64,000 bases of DNA, taken from positions 1 through 64,000 of the forward strand of contig JAAMPI010000054.1 of NCBI GenBank assembly GCA_013054445.1. Reading direction: 5' to 3'. This DNA comes from Cudoniella acicularis. Taxonomy: Eukaryota; Ascomycota; Leotiomycetes; Helotiales; Helotiaceae. The notes beneath the pieces are model-generated. The model saw only the letters and a program-made list of their open reading frames with translations, was not told where the DNA came from and did not search any database. The translations under genes were made by a program, and so were the position numbers. Of the stretch, positions 11,319-23,133 are shown piece after piece. How positions within the stretch are numbered: position 1 is the stretch's first letter; every line of letters starts with the position of its first letter.

Positions 11319-12693
11319 CCATCTGCGAAGGCCTACAAAGGTAGCGTACGCCGTATTCCGTAACGCAGGAATTGGTGACTCTGCGTTCTAGAGCCCACTG
11401 CACAAAGTGCGTTTGGGTGTTCAGGTTGATATTGATTGAGGTTGGGGATATGCCGGTTGCCGCTAAATCCCTGCACTACTGTGAGTTATTTTTGACCCCG
11501 CCGCCGCTGCTCCAAAGGTTGAAGGCTCGTGATGGGGAGGAGAAAAGCAGCCAATAGTTTGGTGGAATGGCAGGAAATATCAGGGTGAGACATGTATAAT
11601 TCGCCTTTATGCAGACTCATCGCAGATCCACGCGGGCTAAAATGCTTTTATTGTACCACTGCAAGATTTTGTGGAGATTCTCGGACAGCCTCTCTTTTAT
11701 TTTTCACTGGGGGGGATCTTTGAGGCTTTGACCGGGGCCCAAGGCCTAGGGGCCCAGCAACAGACCCAGCAGGGGTGCTTATTCGGACACTGGCCAATTT
11801 CCAGCATCAAACTCAGCGACGCCTCATGAACTGAATCCCGATATTGCAGGCTTTTGCTTTTGGCCACGATAGGGTTATGGGCTGGTTGTGCGCGCAACTG
11901 TTGCTTCTGCACGACGCCTTCTAGCCTGCAAACACGAATGGTCTAGGGTGGTGTTCATGCGTTGCATTCCAGTCCGTCAAAGAATCAATACGAAGAGTCG
12001 GCGGACAGGACTCGGGAGGGTGTGCAGGTGGCACTGGGAGCAACTTCTAATCGCGGAAGCTTCTTCGCTCCCTAGGCTCGTCCGGGGGTTTCCATTGCTC
12101 GAGCGAGACTTTCTGGCACCCTTTGGCACCCTTTGGCACCCTTTGGCACGCTATCTCTGCTCACCATGCAAGGCTTCTTTGCTCCCATTGGCGCAGCTGC
12201 TACATAGAATGAGACTTTACCCTTTGCCGTTACCCTCGCATGCATTGGTGGCTTCACGCAACACCCGCCATATCGCGATCCAGGATTCTAGGCGAATTTG
12301 TTGACTTGGGGGTGGTCGGTAGTAGGTCTTGGAGTGGTCTTGGGATGCTTCTCATAAGGGCCGGCCTCTCCCTCCCTCTCTTTTCCGCCTGCCCAGTCCT
12401 CTCGTTGATACAACAGACACTCGTTTTGTCATTAATATAAACCATTGTAATAATCGTCGTTGGCAATTGAGAAGACTCTCTCGCTCCTTCTCTGCCTCCT
12501 TTAGTTCGTATCAATTCACCCGACCGGTATGCACGCAGATAAACTCTTCTTTTCCCCACCTTGCGTTTTCTAACAAACTGAAGCTATTCACTCTACTTGA
12601 ATCTGGTCCTAGTACTCACCATTATTCAGAAAGCACATTATCTACCACTCACTCCTCCGATCTCGACTTCCACCCCTTACTAAAGCTCTCGAA
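11319..12693. other. Intergenic with a short tandem repeat
   Basis: Divergent promoter region between the PX gene and the GPI-protein gene. At about 12107-12150 a 10-bp unit (CTTTGGCACC) is repeated about four times. The several overlapping frames have no support. The last 300 bases are pyrimidine-rich. Confidence 0.5.
12107..12150 (+). repeat. 10-bp tandem repeat, about four units
   Basis: CTTTGGCACC is repeated head to tail with one degenerate leading unit. It lies about 550 bases upstream of the ATG at 12694. No function can be read from it. Confidence 0.8.
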
Positions 12694-13415
12694 ATGCCTT
12701 CCCTCAAGACCACGTTCGCCGTGTTGGCCACCACACTCTTCACCATCGGTGCCCAAGCTCAAGCTCAATATTACATTGATCCCAACAGTGTGCCCCTAGA
12801 TCAACGCAGTACGTAGCTTCAAACCCACCGTCGACTTTCCTGCTGATGTTTGATAGCATCATGGTGCCAAACACAAGAAGTCTCCTGCCCTCTGCTCTGC
12901 TTGCAACTCCCAGGCGCTTCATCAACAACCGATGCAAACACTTGTAATCCTGTATGTATTTTGCCGCAGAATTTTCCAAAATGTGTCCGACTGATTTTCA
13001 ATAGACCCTCCTCACCTACTCATGTATTTGCGGTAACGGCCAGTCGCCAAATGCTTCCGAATACTCCCAAACCCTCCCTTACTTTATCTGTACCGAGTAT
13101 GGTATTCAATGTGTTGATGGATGCGCTGGAGACACTACTTGCCAGTCGGCCTGCGTCGACGACCACCCTTGCGGAGCTCAGAATCCTACAAGAGTCAACG
13201 CCACAACTACAACGTCTTCTGCACCAGCTGCCACTCTCGGAGCTGGTGCCAGCAGCGGGACAGCAGGTGTTGTATACACCGGGATTGGTGGGGCTGCCAG
13301 CACTGCAACTGCTTCGGGAAAGAGTGGTTCACAAGCTGCCTTGGATTTAGGACGCAGCTATGGGCTCGCCGTTGTGTTCGCTGGTCTATTCGCCGGATTC
13401 GCCTTGGTTATGTGA
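12694..13415 (+). CDS. GPI-anchored Cys-rich cell-surface protein
   Basis: Exons 12694-12808, 12857-12951 and 13005-13415 encode 206 aa. The introns are 48 and 53 bp, with GTACGT and GTATGT donors and GCTGAT/ACTGAT branch points. A signal peptide (about 1-23, ending AQAQA) is followed by the motif YYIDPNSVPL and about 12 Cys in a conserved spacing (SWCQTQEVSCPLLCLQ, YSCICGNG, FICTEYGIQCVDGC, CQSACVDDHPCG). A Ser/Ala/Gly-rich linker and a C-terminal hydrophobic tail without basic residues follow, typical of a GPI signal. I recognise the pattern as a widespread fungal extracellular family (DUF7707-like) of unknown function, related in style to CFEM proteins. Wall or plasma-membrane location is inferred. 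Confidence 0.88.
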
Positions 13416-14375
13416 ACGGATATTGGAATTTAATGTTGCCGCAGTTGTGTTGTCATGCCTTACACGAGGGTAATTGTTTTGTTTTAGCGACGGACTCGAA
13501 AAGGTCCCGTATCAGCATTTCAGCGTTTCTTGCACATACGTCTTTGGAGCATTATGGATTGGATTCGACGGGTTTACCGGAGAGGCTGAAGACCTGTCCT
13601 CGGTTAATATTGGTAATGAAGTTGGAGGATGAAAATGTCTGGAGGATTGCAGAGATGAGAGACAAAAATTTAAAAATGTAAGACGGCTTGTCTGAGAATT
13701 GCTTTTCTGATCCAGCGTTGTCGGCGTGTCGTGACTCGTGAGATGTGACGGCTTAATTGGGTATCCTTATGTAGCACTTGCAGTAAGCTGTTGCGCCGAG
13801 GTCTGCTGTCCAGGCTTGTTGTCCGGACATGCTGCAAGCAGCAAGTGACCACCGAAGACATTTTCGTGTGAAGCGTCTCACAACTTAGTAAGTTTGTTCC
13901 CATTGAACGCTGATTCTAGCAGTTTCCAGCGGAGGTTACAAAGTCGTGAAGAGCGTTTGATCCCGTTCCTTAAAAGCAAGTTGTAGAACCTACGAGCGTT
14001 CAAGCTTAAGGTTTCGGATCCACCAAACGTTTTTCACGTGCAAGAATGACGACGCCTGGGCTGCTGCGTTGACACGACAGGGTTCGGTGGTGTATCTCCC
14101 ACAAATTTCACGCTCGTTGAATTCTAAGGCGACTGCAACCTTTTTAACCGCCTCTCTTCTTGTGGTGGATAGCCATCAACAGCCAGAATCATGTCTCGAT
14201 GACCGTCTGCCTCTGGATCTACCAAGCCTAAGAATTCCCGTCCGCATTTCCGCCCCGGTCGGAGCGCTTTCCGGCTCTCCTTTTCAAAATTTCTCCCCTG
14301 AGTCTCGATTTGCTTGCGGTAAAGACAGAGCCGCAGGCTCTACTTCCATCTCCTGTCACTTCACCCAAATCTCCA
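13416..14375. other. Intergenic / promoter of phosphotransferase gene
   Basis: No supported gene. A Ser-rich frame around 14069-14386 lies in the likely 5' leader of the next gene and has no domain. Confidence 0.5.
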
Positions 14376-15846
14376 ATGGCGCCTAGCAAGAGTACGTACC
14401 CAGCCAACTGTCACCACCATCGACCAGCTTACCGGGACACTTGCTGACAAGGTGGGGTAACAGAGCAAGCTGTGCATGAATGCGTCTCAGAGGATGCTTT
14501 GATTCACCTAAAATCTTACAAATACTCGAGTGTCGACAAATCCCTGATTTCAAACTACATTCTCAAGCACTACGTACGACGCCGCACATTCTTTTTCTGT
14601 TACGGAGAATTTTGCTGACGATCCTTAGTGGAATGCTTTCGTCGAGCTTCTGCCATTATGGCTCGCACCGAATATGGTTACCCTGCTAGGGTTCTTCTTC
14701 ATCCTTTCGAATGTTATATGTCTTGAGATATGGATGCCGGATTTGGTGGGACCTGTACGTTGCACTTCTATACCTACGCAACCGTGATGCTGACTGGAAA
14801 TTTCTTAGGGACCTTCCTGGCTCTATTACAGCTTTGCATTTGGTTTATGGATGTATTCGACAATGGATAATGTGGATGGGAAGCAAGCACGAAGGACAGG
14901 TACCTCTAGTGGCCTAGGGGAGCTTTTCGACCATGGTATCGATTCCCTCAATTGCACTCTGGCAAGTTTATGTGAAACAGCAGCAATGGGACTTGGCACT
15001 TCGAAAGCGGGAATATTCACAGCACTGATACCCTGCTTACCTATGTTTTTCTCGACTTGGGAAACTTATCACACCCATACTCTGTATTTGGGTATTTTCA
15101 ACGGCCCCACGGAAGGGCTTATTCTTGCATGCACAATCATGATTCTGTCTGGATACTACGGACCGGAAATATGGACTCAACGAATCACTGACCTTATTGG
15201 GCATCAATCCTTCCTTGGTTTTGAAGATGTTTTCGGCACCTATTCAGTTCGAGATCTCTGGGTGCCTATCCTCGTCACTTCACTATTTGGTGCTCATGTT
15301 CCATTTTGCGTCTACAATGTTGTCAAAGCTCGAAGAAGTCAGAATCTTCCCGTCATACCAGTGTTCCTGGAATGGACGCCCATGGCGGTATACACCTTTT
15401 CCATTGCTGCGTGGCTCTACTCTCCTTACTCCACTTTGATGGCAGAAAACCGCCTCGTCTTATTTTGTCTGACGATGTCATTCGTCTTTGGTCGAATGAC
15501 TACCAAAATTATCCTCGCTCATCTCACCCGCCAGCCGTTTCCTTACTGGACTGTCATGCTGACTCCACTTGTTGGGGGGGCGATCCTGGGAAATCTGCCC
15601 CGATTTGGCCTTCCAGCAGTCAGCGTGTTCGTTGAGCTTTGGTACCTGAGGGCATACTTTGTCTTTGCGGTAGTTGTCTACTTCAGATGGGCCTTCCTCG
15701 TTATCAACAGTATTTGCGCATACCTGGGCATCAATTGCTTAACAATCCCAACGAAGAAGATAGCCGCGAACCAGGAGAAGCCGAAAGCATCCAATGGCGC
15801 GGCCAAGACCGTTAACGGCTTCCGTGCTGGAAAAAGGTCGGATTAA
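14376..15846 (+). CDS. CPT1: CDP-alcohol phosphotransferase (choline/ethanolamine)
   Basis: Exons 14376-14391 (only 16 nt), 14464-14573, 14629-14754 and 14809-15846 give 429 aa. The enzyme class transfers phosphocholine or phosphoethanolamine from the CDP-alcohol to diacylglycerol, the last step of the Kennedy pathway, in ER/Golgi membranes. The catalytic signature DGx2ARx8Gx3Dx3D is complete: D107, G108, A111, R112, G121, D125, D129. Multiple membrane segments follow to about residue 400, then a Lys/Asn-rich tail. Length is close to yeast Cpt1/Ept1 (about 390-410). Choline versus ethanolamine preference cannot be told from sequence. The tiny first exon is supported by phase and by the clean MAPSKKQAVHECVSEDALIH start. 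Confidence 0.92.
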
Positions 15847-16705
15847 ATAAGGGTTTCAGCGCAAGTTCCCACTAAGGACAGGGATACCTGTGCAAGAGTT
15901 GGGATTACTCTGTGGACTTGACGGTTATGACTTTGGGAGGTTACCTTTTCTTCTCTCCCAAAGCTTCTCATAGTATCGTGCATTTTCTTATATTGGACAT
16001 CTGGCATATAGCATTAATAAACGAGAGTCCCTTAGAGAGGGTTAATTAGGCATATAGCAAAGGCAAGTATGTAAGCATCATAGAGGGCGTTTTTGTTAGA
16101 GAGCGAACTTGGTGGCATTTTGACCGGGTGTTATTTGTTTGAAAAGCTATTTACCCGCATGTGGTTGGAAGACTTAACTATTGGGGGTGAGTGAGTGATG
16201 GTTCTGTGAGTCATTTTGTTCTTGTGAGTTATTCAAGAGCTCGAATGAAAAACTCTGTAGATGCTTTGACACATGCCTAACATACTTAGTTTAGTTTTCT
16301 TTTCTTTTCTTGAGATAGGTTAGATACATGTGAGTGAGTGCGCTACGGTAGGAATGTAACTCGGCTTTATTGGGCGGGAGTTGCAAAGTCACGGAAATAT
16401 GCTGGACTTGTTGCGAGTCACTATCCTACTGTGGGGTTTTCTCGATTCTCTTGTAATTTATTCTCCTGCAGGTTATTCTTCTCTTAGTTACCAATCACCA
16501 TTTTACTGGGAGTCACTATTCTTCTGTGAGTTCTCCATCTCCAAGAATAATCCAGTTATTGTGAGTTACTCTCATGCTGTAGGTTATCTTTCTCCAAGTC
16601 GTTAGTTTACTACTTACTACAGTAAGAGAGCTCCATTCATTCTGGATAACTTTCCGACTTGAAAGCATTACCCCACACTTCAATTCTACCTGCCTGATCC
16701 TCAAC
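15847..16705. other. Intergenic with degenerate repeats
   Basis: 3' region of the phosphotransferase gene, then AT-rich sequence with GAGT-type minisatellite blocks (16390-16620). No supported gene. Confidence 0.5.
16390..16620 (+). repeat. Minisatellite-like block, GAGT(T/C)ACTnTCCT type
   Basis: Related blocks occur near 16415 (GCGAGTCACTATCCTACTGT), 16508 (GGAGTCACTATTCTTCTGTG) and 16560 (GTGAGTTACTCTCATGCTGT). The same core occurs in the array at 47840-49600. Confidence 0.5.
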
Positions 16706-16870
16706 ATGGACATCGACAGCACTGAGGCTTCAATGGTTGCATTGGGATCCGACACCAAAATGGATATCGACTCTGATAGTACCTATCTGGCGGATGGTAT
16801 GGATACCGATGAGGAAGGAATGACTGGTCAGGAGAGTTCTAGCACTCCTATGGAATTTGAATTCGAATAA
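16706..16870 (+). CDS. Possible small acidic protein
   Basis: An intact ATG-to-stop frame of 54 aa. It is strongly acidic with no Lys-rich part, and has an internal echo (MDIDS twice) and the ending MEFEFE. It stands alone between two repeat-rich intergenic stretches and has no recognised homolog. It may be a real small gene, a terminal fragment of a lost gene, or chance. Confidence 0.3.
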   Translation: MDIDSTEASMVALGSDTKMDIDSDSTYLADGMDTDEEGMTGQESSSTPMEFEFE

Positions 16871-17688
16871 TTGTGGAGGACGAGAGAGTGATAGAGGTCA
16901 GAATTGAATGGGAATCTATTTCGAATTATTCTACTAAATAGTTGTGACTTCAAGGAACTTTTATTCTACTTTAAGTTGTTGTACTTGTTTGAGTACATTG
17001 ATTGGGCTAAAGTGATTTGTGATTCTCTCATCTTGGTATGTTTATTTTTGGAATCCACGCGCTATCTTACACTCCCGGTCCTAGAGTTTAAGTTGCTCCA
17101 AGCCAATGCCTAGACAGCCTAAGAGGTCAAGTCCTGGCCTAGCCTCGGCACAGGGGCACCAGCCACAATAAAGATCCACACTTCTGCTTTCAGCCGAGAA
17201 ACCCGCCACAACCTCAACGTCATACCTTGGACAGTCAACACTTGGCCTTGGCCCTTGGGCGAGAAAAGCTTGACAGTCGTGTCTAACAGCATTTCAGAAA
17301 CTCGTACCCGCGCGAATTCAAGTGGGATGAAACTTGCTGCTGGAACGTTAGTCTCCTCTCAAAGCATGTAGACCATGCCGCGCCGCAGTCCACGAGTCTT
17401 GCCAACGATGACATTGTGGATTCGTCACTACTTCTTATTCACGCAAACAGCTCTAACTACTTCTATTCTTTGTCAAGACCACGCCTTTTGAATCATCTAT
17501 TTTTGTGATTCTTCACTTTATATTTTACTTCACCAAGTGGTATTGCAGTTTGTATTCTGCAAAGCCGCGCTCAAGGACTCCAATGCCCACGCTGAAGCTT
17601 CAAACTTAGGTCGCTCGGTAGCGGCGGAATCGACAGTAATCATTCTTCCAGTGTCATTGGATCTTGGCACAACCTAGCAAAGTACAAT
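16871..17688. other. Intergenic / promoter of IQ-protein gene
   Basis: Nothing recognisable except a probable promoter and 5' leader before 17689. Confidence 0.5.
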
Positions 17689-19602
17689 ATGGCGCCTTCC
17701 TCTGCGAACCCCACCAGCTCCTCCAGAGCTTCTTTTGACGCCTCACACACAAATACTCCTCGAACTGCGCGCCATTCAAAGGAAATATCAACAGTGTCAC
17801 TCGCGTCGAAAGCCTCTTCTGTCCGAAGCCACAAAGAATACCTCGATAGTCTTGAAATGCCGACACAACAAATGGTGGAAAGGATAAGTGAGGTACAGCA
17901 GCAGAAGGAATCGGAAAACATAAAGAGGCGTTTGAGTGTGGACCATCCCGATCTCAGTGCTGCCGAACGGGAAAGGGCTGCTAGTTTAATACAACGGAAT
18001 TACAGAGGTCATCGGGAACGTCGCATGCTGGCCGGAATGAGTTTGGACCCGAGTACTCGATGGGTTGAAGCAATCAAAGAAGCTCGCTATAGGCACTTGC
18101 TCGAGCCTAAAGCGAGAAAAAGTTTGGATGAAGAACGGAAAAGTTTGGAAAATGGTGTAAATGGAAATGAAACCACTAGAAATAGGCGGTATAGTGCTGC
18201 GAGACAGAATTGGAAAAAGATCGCTTTGATTACGAGAAGGGCTGGTGGAGATGAAGACTCCTCGGAATCTGAGGAAAGTGACGAGGACGATGAACATCTC
18301 TCTCTGGAAGAGAAAGATTTACGGCGAAAACGAAAACTCGACCAAAAGCTTGAGCGTCAGAAGGCAGCTAAAATGATGGATTTACAATACTTTCTCGAAA
18401 TGGTCGACCTTAAGCATCGCTATGGCAGCAATCTCAGAACTTATCACGAAGAGTGGAAGAAATCTGATACCAAGGAGAACTTTTTCTACTGGCTGGATTA
18501 TGGCGAGGGAAGGTACATTGAGTGTGCAGCTTGTCCGAGAGAGCGCCTGGACAGAGAACAGGTGAGGTATCTCTCAAAAGAAGAACGGTTGGACTACTTG
18601 GTCAAGATCAACAAAGACGGCAGGTTGTGCTGGGCAAAGAATGGCGCTTTAATTGATACGACTGAGAAGTACAAGGATAGCATTCATGGAATTGTACCTG
18701 ATACAGATGACACTCCAGCTTACGCGCCACCTGATGGAGAAGTGTCACACGGGATGGGATTATCTCGACCATCGAGCAGCACAAGCACTTCAAGCTCAGC
18801 ACATGGATCTTCTGACAACGAATCTGCAAGGGCCAAGAAATATGCAACTCCAGCATTCGATAACGCCAAGGGGATGAAAAAGGTCAAGCATGTCTCCGCT
18901 TCGACGATATTCAACAAGCTGCTTCGAGGCTCAGTTCAGAAGAATACGTGGATCTTTGTCGCGGATACCAGTTTTAGACTCTATGTGGGAATCAAGCAAA
19001 GTGGTGCCTTCCAACACTCCTCTTTTTTGCATGGCTCCCGAATTTCAGCTGCTGGTCTCATTAAAATAAAAAATGGAAGACTTTCAAAATTGAGTCCGCT
19101 TAGTGGGCACTACAGGCCTCCCGGTAAGTCCCAACAGCTAATTTCTTTTGTTTTTGGAGGTATGTCTCATTAACCGTACTAACTTTTTATAGTTTCAAAT
19201 TTCAAAGCTTTCGTTCATTCATTGAAAGATGCAGGAGTCGATATGAGTCACGTCTCTATATCTCGCTCTTATGCGGTTCTGGTAGGTCTAGAAGCTTATG
19301 TTAAGACCCGGCGAAGGGGAAAGAAACTTCTCGAGAAGATTGTTCACCATCGTGACAAGATCATTGCCCCTGTCGAAGTGGCCAAACGAGAAGAAGAGGC
19401 GCGAGATAAGAGCGAAAGTGCGGAAAGGGAAAGAAAGTTCCTTGAAATGAGGCAGCAAGCTGAAGAAGAGCAACGGGACGAGAGTAGGGCTGATCTCCTG
19501 CTTCTCAAGAAGCTCAGAATCAAGCCAGAGGAGCCCAGACATACTGATGGTGGAGGTACGAAGAAGGATGGGTCGAAGGACCCCGATATCCAGGCTCCTT
19601 GA
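17689..19602 (+). CDS. IQ-motif calmodulin-binding family protein
   Basis: Exons 17689-19123 and 19193-19602 (69-bp intron, GTAAGT, TACTAAC, ATAG) encode 614 aa. An IQ motif (LIQRNYRGHRERR, about residues 100-112) follows a basic N-terminus. The conserved core after it includes the segments LDPSTRWVEAIKEARYRHL, YFLEMVDLKHRYG and NFFYWLDYGEG, and the C-terminal part has FLHGSRISAAGLI and the segment SGHYRPPVSNFKAFVHSL, which spans the splice junction. This order matches the IQM-type family shared by fungi and plants. An acidic Ser/Glu/Asp tract (about 183-200) and a charged coiled-coil-prone tail complete it. Family members bind calmodulin; the physiological role of the fungal proteins is not established. 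Confidence 0.88.
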
Positions 19603-20457
19603 CCTGGGCCGGAAAATTCAACTGCGCCAGAAGGAACGAGGGATACTTGATGACCTTTATGTGGATATGAGATTTGATACCCTAGAGAAACGATGTTTTT
19701 CTGATATAGGTTAAGCGTGGTCTGGTTCTTGGAGTTAAGGAGAAATTAGATTACGGACTTGGGTACTATGATTAATTCCTTCGAATTTTGTTAGTACTAA
19801 TTGTAAAATAAAAGAAGTTATAGAACAACGCAAATCTATAAGCTTTCATAAAATAACATCGTGTTGAAATACAGTCGCACTTGACACTTCATGAAATCTA
19901 CACTGATTAACTCACTTAATACCTAGGTACCTAGGCAACTAGCGTAGAGTCTGGAAGGCGAAGATATCAAGCACAACTGGGCAGTCCAAGTTTCAAATAA
20001 AATCTTGAGCAATTGTAACAATCGAATGTCGCTCTTCAACGAACGCGGTAAATTAATTTACGATCAAATATGTGACTTTGTACTGCTGCTGACGGAGATT
20101 CTGCCGGTTTCGCATGAATCTCGAGTCATGCTTCAGTGGTCATTTAATAGATCGTGCTCTTGGTGTGCAAGTTGCCAGTCGCCATTGACATGCATACATT
20201 CAATGCAAATTCGGAAACATGAATTGTTTGTGTAGATGGGACGTCAATAAAGGGTTTGCTTTTCAAATTTTATAGTTATTAGTATCCATTTGTTGGAGCC
20301 CCGTGCCTGCCTGCTACTGAGGTGTGTGAAGGCCTCGTTTTAGCGACACGCTGGGGACTACAGCACCTATTCTACAAAGCAGAAAACGCATCGGCCATCC
20401 TCGTGAAAGCATCAATCTGAGTTCGCAGAACCATGAGCTGTACCTCCTACATTACCA
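19603..20457. other. Intergenic
   Basis: 3' region of the IQ gene and promoter of the Sas4-type gene. No other feature seen. Confidence 0.5.
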
Positions 20458-21996
20458 ATGGCATCCCTCTCTTCCCGGTCTTCCAGAAGATCTGAAGGCC
20501 TCAAGACCAGATCCAGCACGAGAAATAACGTCGCGGTCCACCCAGGCAGCAACCACAACAACACAAGCCCGCACGCCAGACACCAACAGAGCAATATCGG
20601 TCGCAAGAAGCGCCCGCGCGATAGTATCGACGACGAGGAACAGTTCAAAGTCAAGAGAGCGAAAATTACAGTCGGAATCGCCTCGAATCCGCCGCAGCAG
20701 CCAAAGACCAGATCTCTCGTCATCAAATCGAACGCGAGTTCGGATCTCGCTCCCCCCTCAGCGCTGTGCATCACCAAAACAAGCAGAAACCGCGACGCAA
20801 ACCCAAGCACCTCCCCCACCACGAAAACCTACGGATCATCATCAAAAGGTCGTCAATGGCATTAAGCACGAGCTCGATCGATTACAACCAAATAGCGCAG
20901 ATCTCAAAGATGAGAAACGGAAGTTACGATCGCAGGAGGGCACAAGGTTCAAGAGCGAATTGTCTGCATACTTTCCTGAGTACGATGAGGTGATTGGAAA
21001 TGAGCCGAAGGAAGATCGTAAGTCAATTTGACAGGCGTCTGTCGCAATTGATTTTGAGGCTGATTTGTGCTAGATATTTTGAATCTTGATACCCCCATAA
21101 TCATCATCGACAGCGCCAAGATATCTACCAAACAACCCTCCTCTCCGCAAAAGACGGATTGCGAACGCGACAACGAATTTCCCCTCAAAGACTTTCCCGA
21201 GTCACTCTTTACCGATCTGCATAATGCGCAGAGGGTAGATTTCTCGTTTATCGATAAAAATTACAAAGAGGAAGGTGGAGAGGATCCATTGTCAGATGCA
21301 TATTTCGAGCAAATACACCGGAGGCCTGAAAGGCAGGAGAAAGCCATTCGAAATACCGATCGAGGCCGTGCTCAACATGAGAAAGATCAAGTAATAAGGT
21401 TGTTGGAAGGCCTCCAAGGCCATGATTGGCTAAAATTGATGGGTGTCAGTGGCGTGACTGACAGTAAGAAAAAAGAATATGAGCCAGCTCGGGACCACTT
21501 TATTAAGGGTTGCGAAGCTATTTTGGAGAAGTTCCGCACTTGGAGGGAGGAGGAGAAACGCCGGAAACTCGAAAAGGAACAAGCTTTGGCAGAGGCTGAA
21601 GCGGAGGAGGAAATGGATGAAGGCGCGGAGAGTGATGGAGATCCTCCAGATTACAGCGATGTGGATGCTTCTGCTGCAAGGCAGTTGCACGAAGAAGCCA
21701 TTGCCCGCTCTGGTCCCTCATCTCGGCATTCGGATAAAAGAGCAAAGGCGGAGCCCGCACCTCTTCCTAGCATAGAGGTAGAGAAGGACTTCAAGTCATT
21801 TTTTGCAAAACCACATCTTCGAGAGGCAGCACTTGGAAAGCACAGAAGAAGTGCCAGGAGTGTGTCGGCTTGGGGCCACCCGGTACCTGAAGTACCCGTT
21901 GAGGATTTTGAGCTTCCGGAGGAATACAGGGACGAGGAGACCCTAAAGGCACATGCTAGAAAGAAGCGGAGGATTAGGAGGGTCAGCAAAACGTGA
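20458..21996 (+). CDS. SAS4: SAS complex subunit 4 (Sas4-type), with a frame break
   Basis: Residues about 235-350 of the product carry the Sas4 signature: VDFSFIDKNY, DPLSDAYFEQIHRRPERQEK, the segment LLEGLQGHDWLKLMGVSGVT, and a Lys/Glu helix EEEKRRKLE. Sas4 is the scaffold of the SAS histone H4-K16 acetyltransferase complex in yeast; in filamentous fungi the domain suggests chromatin silencing or acetylation. The N-terminus is Ser/Arg-rich with an NLS-like RKKRPRD. One intron is clear (21018-21073, GTAAGT...GCTAG). The coding frame changes by one base near 20760, at a run of six C: the frame from 20458 must join the frame holding VVNGIKHELDRLQ. A 43-bp intron (20719-20761) would also restore phase but lacks a good branch point. 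Spliced length with the break corrected is about 493 aa. Confidence 0.75.
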
Positions 21997-23133
21997 GGTT
22001 TTATATGAGAGTAAGCAAAAACAAATAAGGGTGGAAAATGCAAAGCCAAATCGAAAGTGCTTCGTTTGGCTAGTTAAACTTGTACAGTGTACTTTTGGTG
22101 ATTGGAGCGCGGAGAGGTTGATGTCAAGCATTAGTTGTATCATATCACTCTACTCGGACAGAGGTAGAAACAAAAATATACTAAACAAGCACTAACTATC
22201 ATCTCTGTAAACCGTCAAACCGCTGATGTGAATCTGTGATTGATGCTTGCCAGCTACCTAAGTGCCGGGAAGGGTTTAAACCCCGAATACGTTCACAAGT
22301 AATCACAGGACAATAGTAACTCACACGTGTAGCGATAAGTAACTTTCTTTACCTTAATAACTTAGCTGTAACCTTCTCCTTAAAAAGCTGAGTGATTTGG
22401 CGACTGTGGAGTATTTTAACAATACGGGGAGAGGCACTCAGAAAATACCGAACTACTTTAGCCGACGCGCAGGATCAAGGAAGATCACGTGACTATATAT
22501 TCACTTCTGCCAAGGCGGTGGGGCTTTGACCTTCAACTTCACCTTTGAATTGACATTAACGATTTGATAAGTGCGCACAAACCAAGACGAGCAGGCAAAT
22601 CCAGACATTTTGATACGCAGGTATTAGAGTCAAAGTACCATCTATACAGCCGCGTTGTCGGAAAAGTAATAAAAGTCTTGGTTGTTGTGCAGGGCTCTTT
22701 CAACTGCTTGCGCGCCGCGAAAAGTGACATCAACCTTGCCCCGTGAATCAATCGCGGTCGATTTGCGAAAAACCACACTCTTTCTCACAAACACACTCAA
22801 AGAACCGCTGCGCAATCTTGCGATCTTCACGATTTTACCAAGCGTGCGAGCACACATATACCATTGGGGTCCTCTCCAAGAAACTCTAGAGATCCCCACG
22901 ACGAGACGATCGCCTTCACATTTGAGATATCTCCAGGACCTCAAAAGCGCGACTGCCACGCGACCTCACCTACGAACACTACATCGCGAACAACGGGCGC
23001 ACAACAGCGGTGAGCTGGGTGCTCTGGGGCGTGGATGATAGCTTCATAGCAGATATCATCGCGCGCTCGCAGGGAGCCCTCGAAGAACAAGACCTTGGCG
23101 GACGGATCATACTTCTACTTCAACTTCCACACC
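21997..23133. other. Intergenic with MITE remnant; TAF2 promoter
   Basis: Contains the degenerate MITE at 22255-22456 and a CACGTG E-box at about 22485. The open frame upstream of 23134 has no ATG in phase and is taken as leader. Confidence 0.5.
22255..22456 (+). mobile_element. MITE copy 3, degenerate
   Basis: The right end GGCACTCAGAAAATACCG is identical to the TIR core of the other copies. The left end retains only AAGTGCCGGG. Between them lies one internal-repeat unit (AAAAGCTGAGTGATTTGGCG). The outermost bases have decayed, so the target duplication cannot be read. Confidence 0.65.

Noticed and set aside
12107..12150. CRISPR-like short repeats
   Set aside because: Contiguous 10-bp units without spacers in a fungal genome; a simple tandem repeat.
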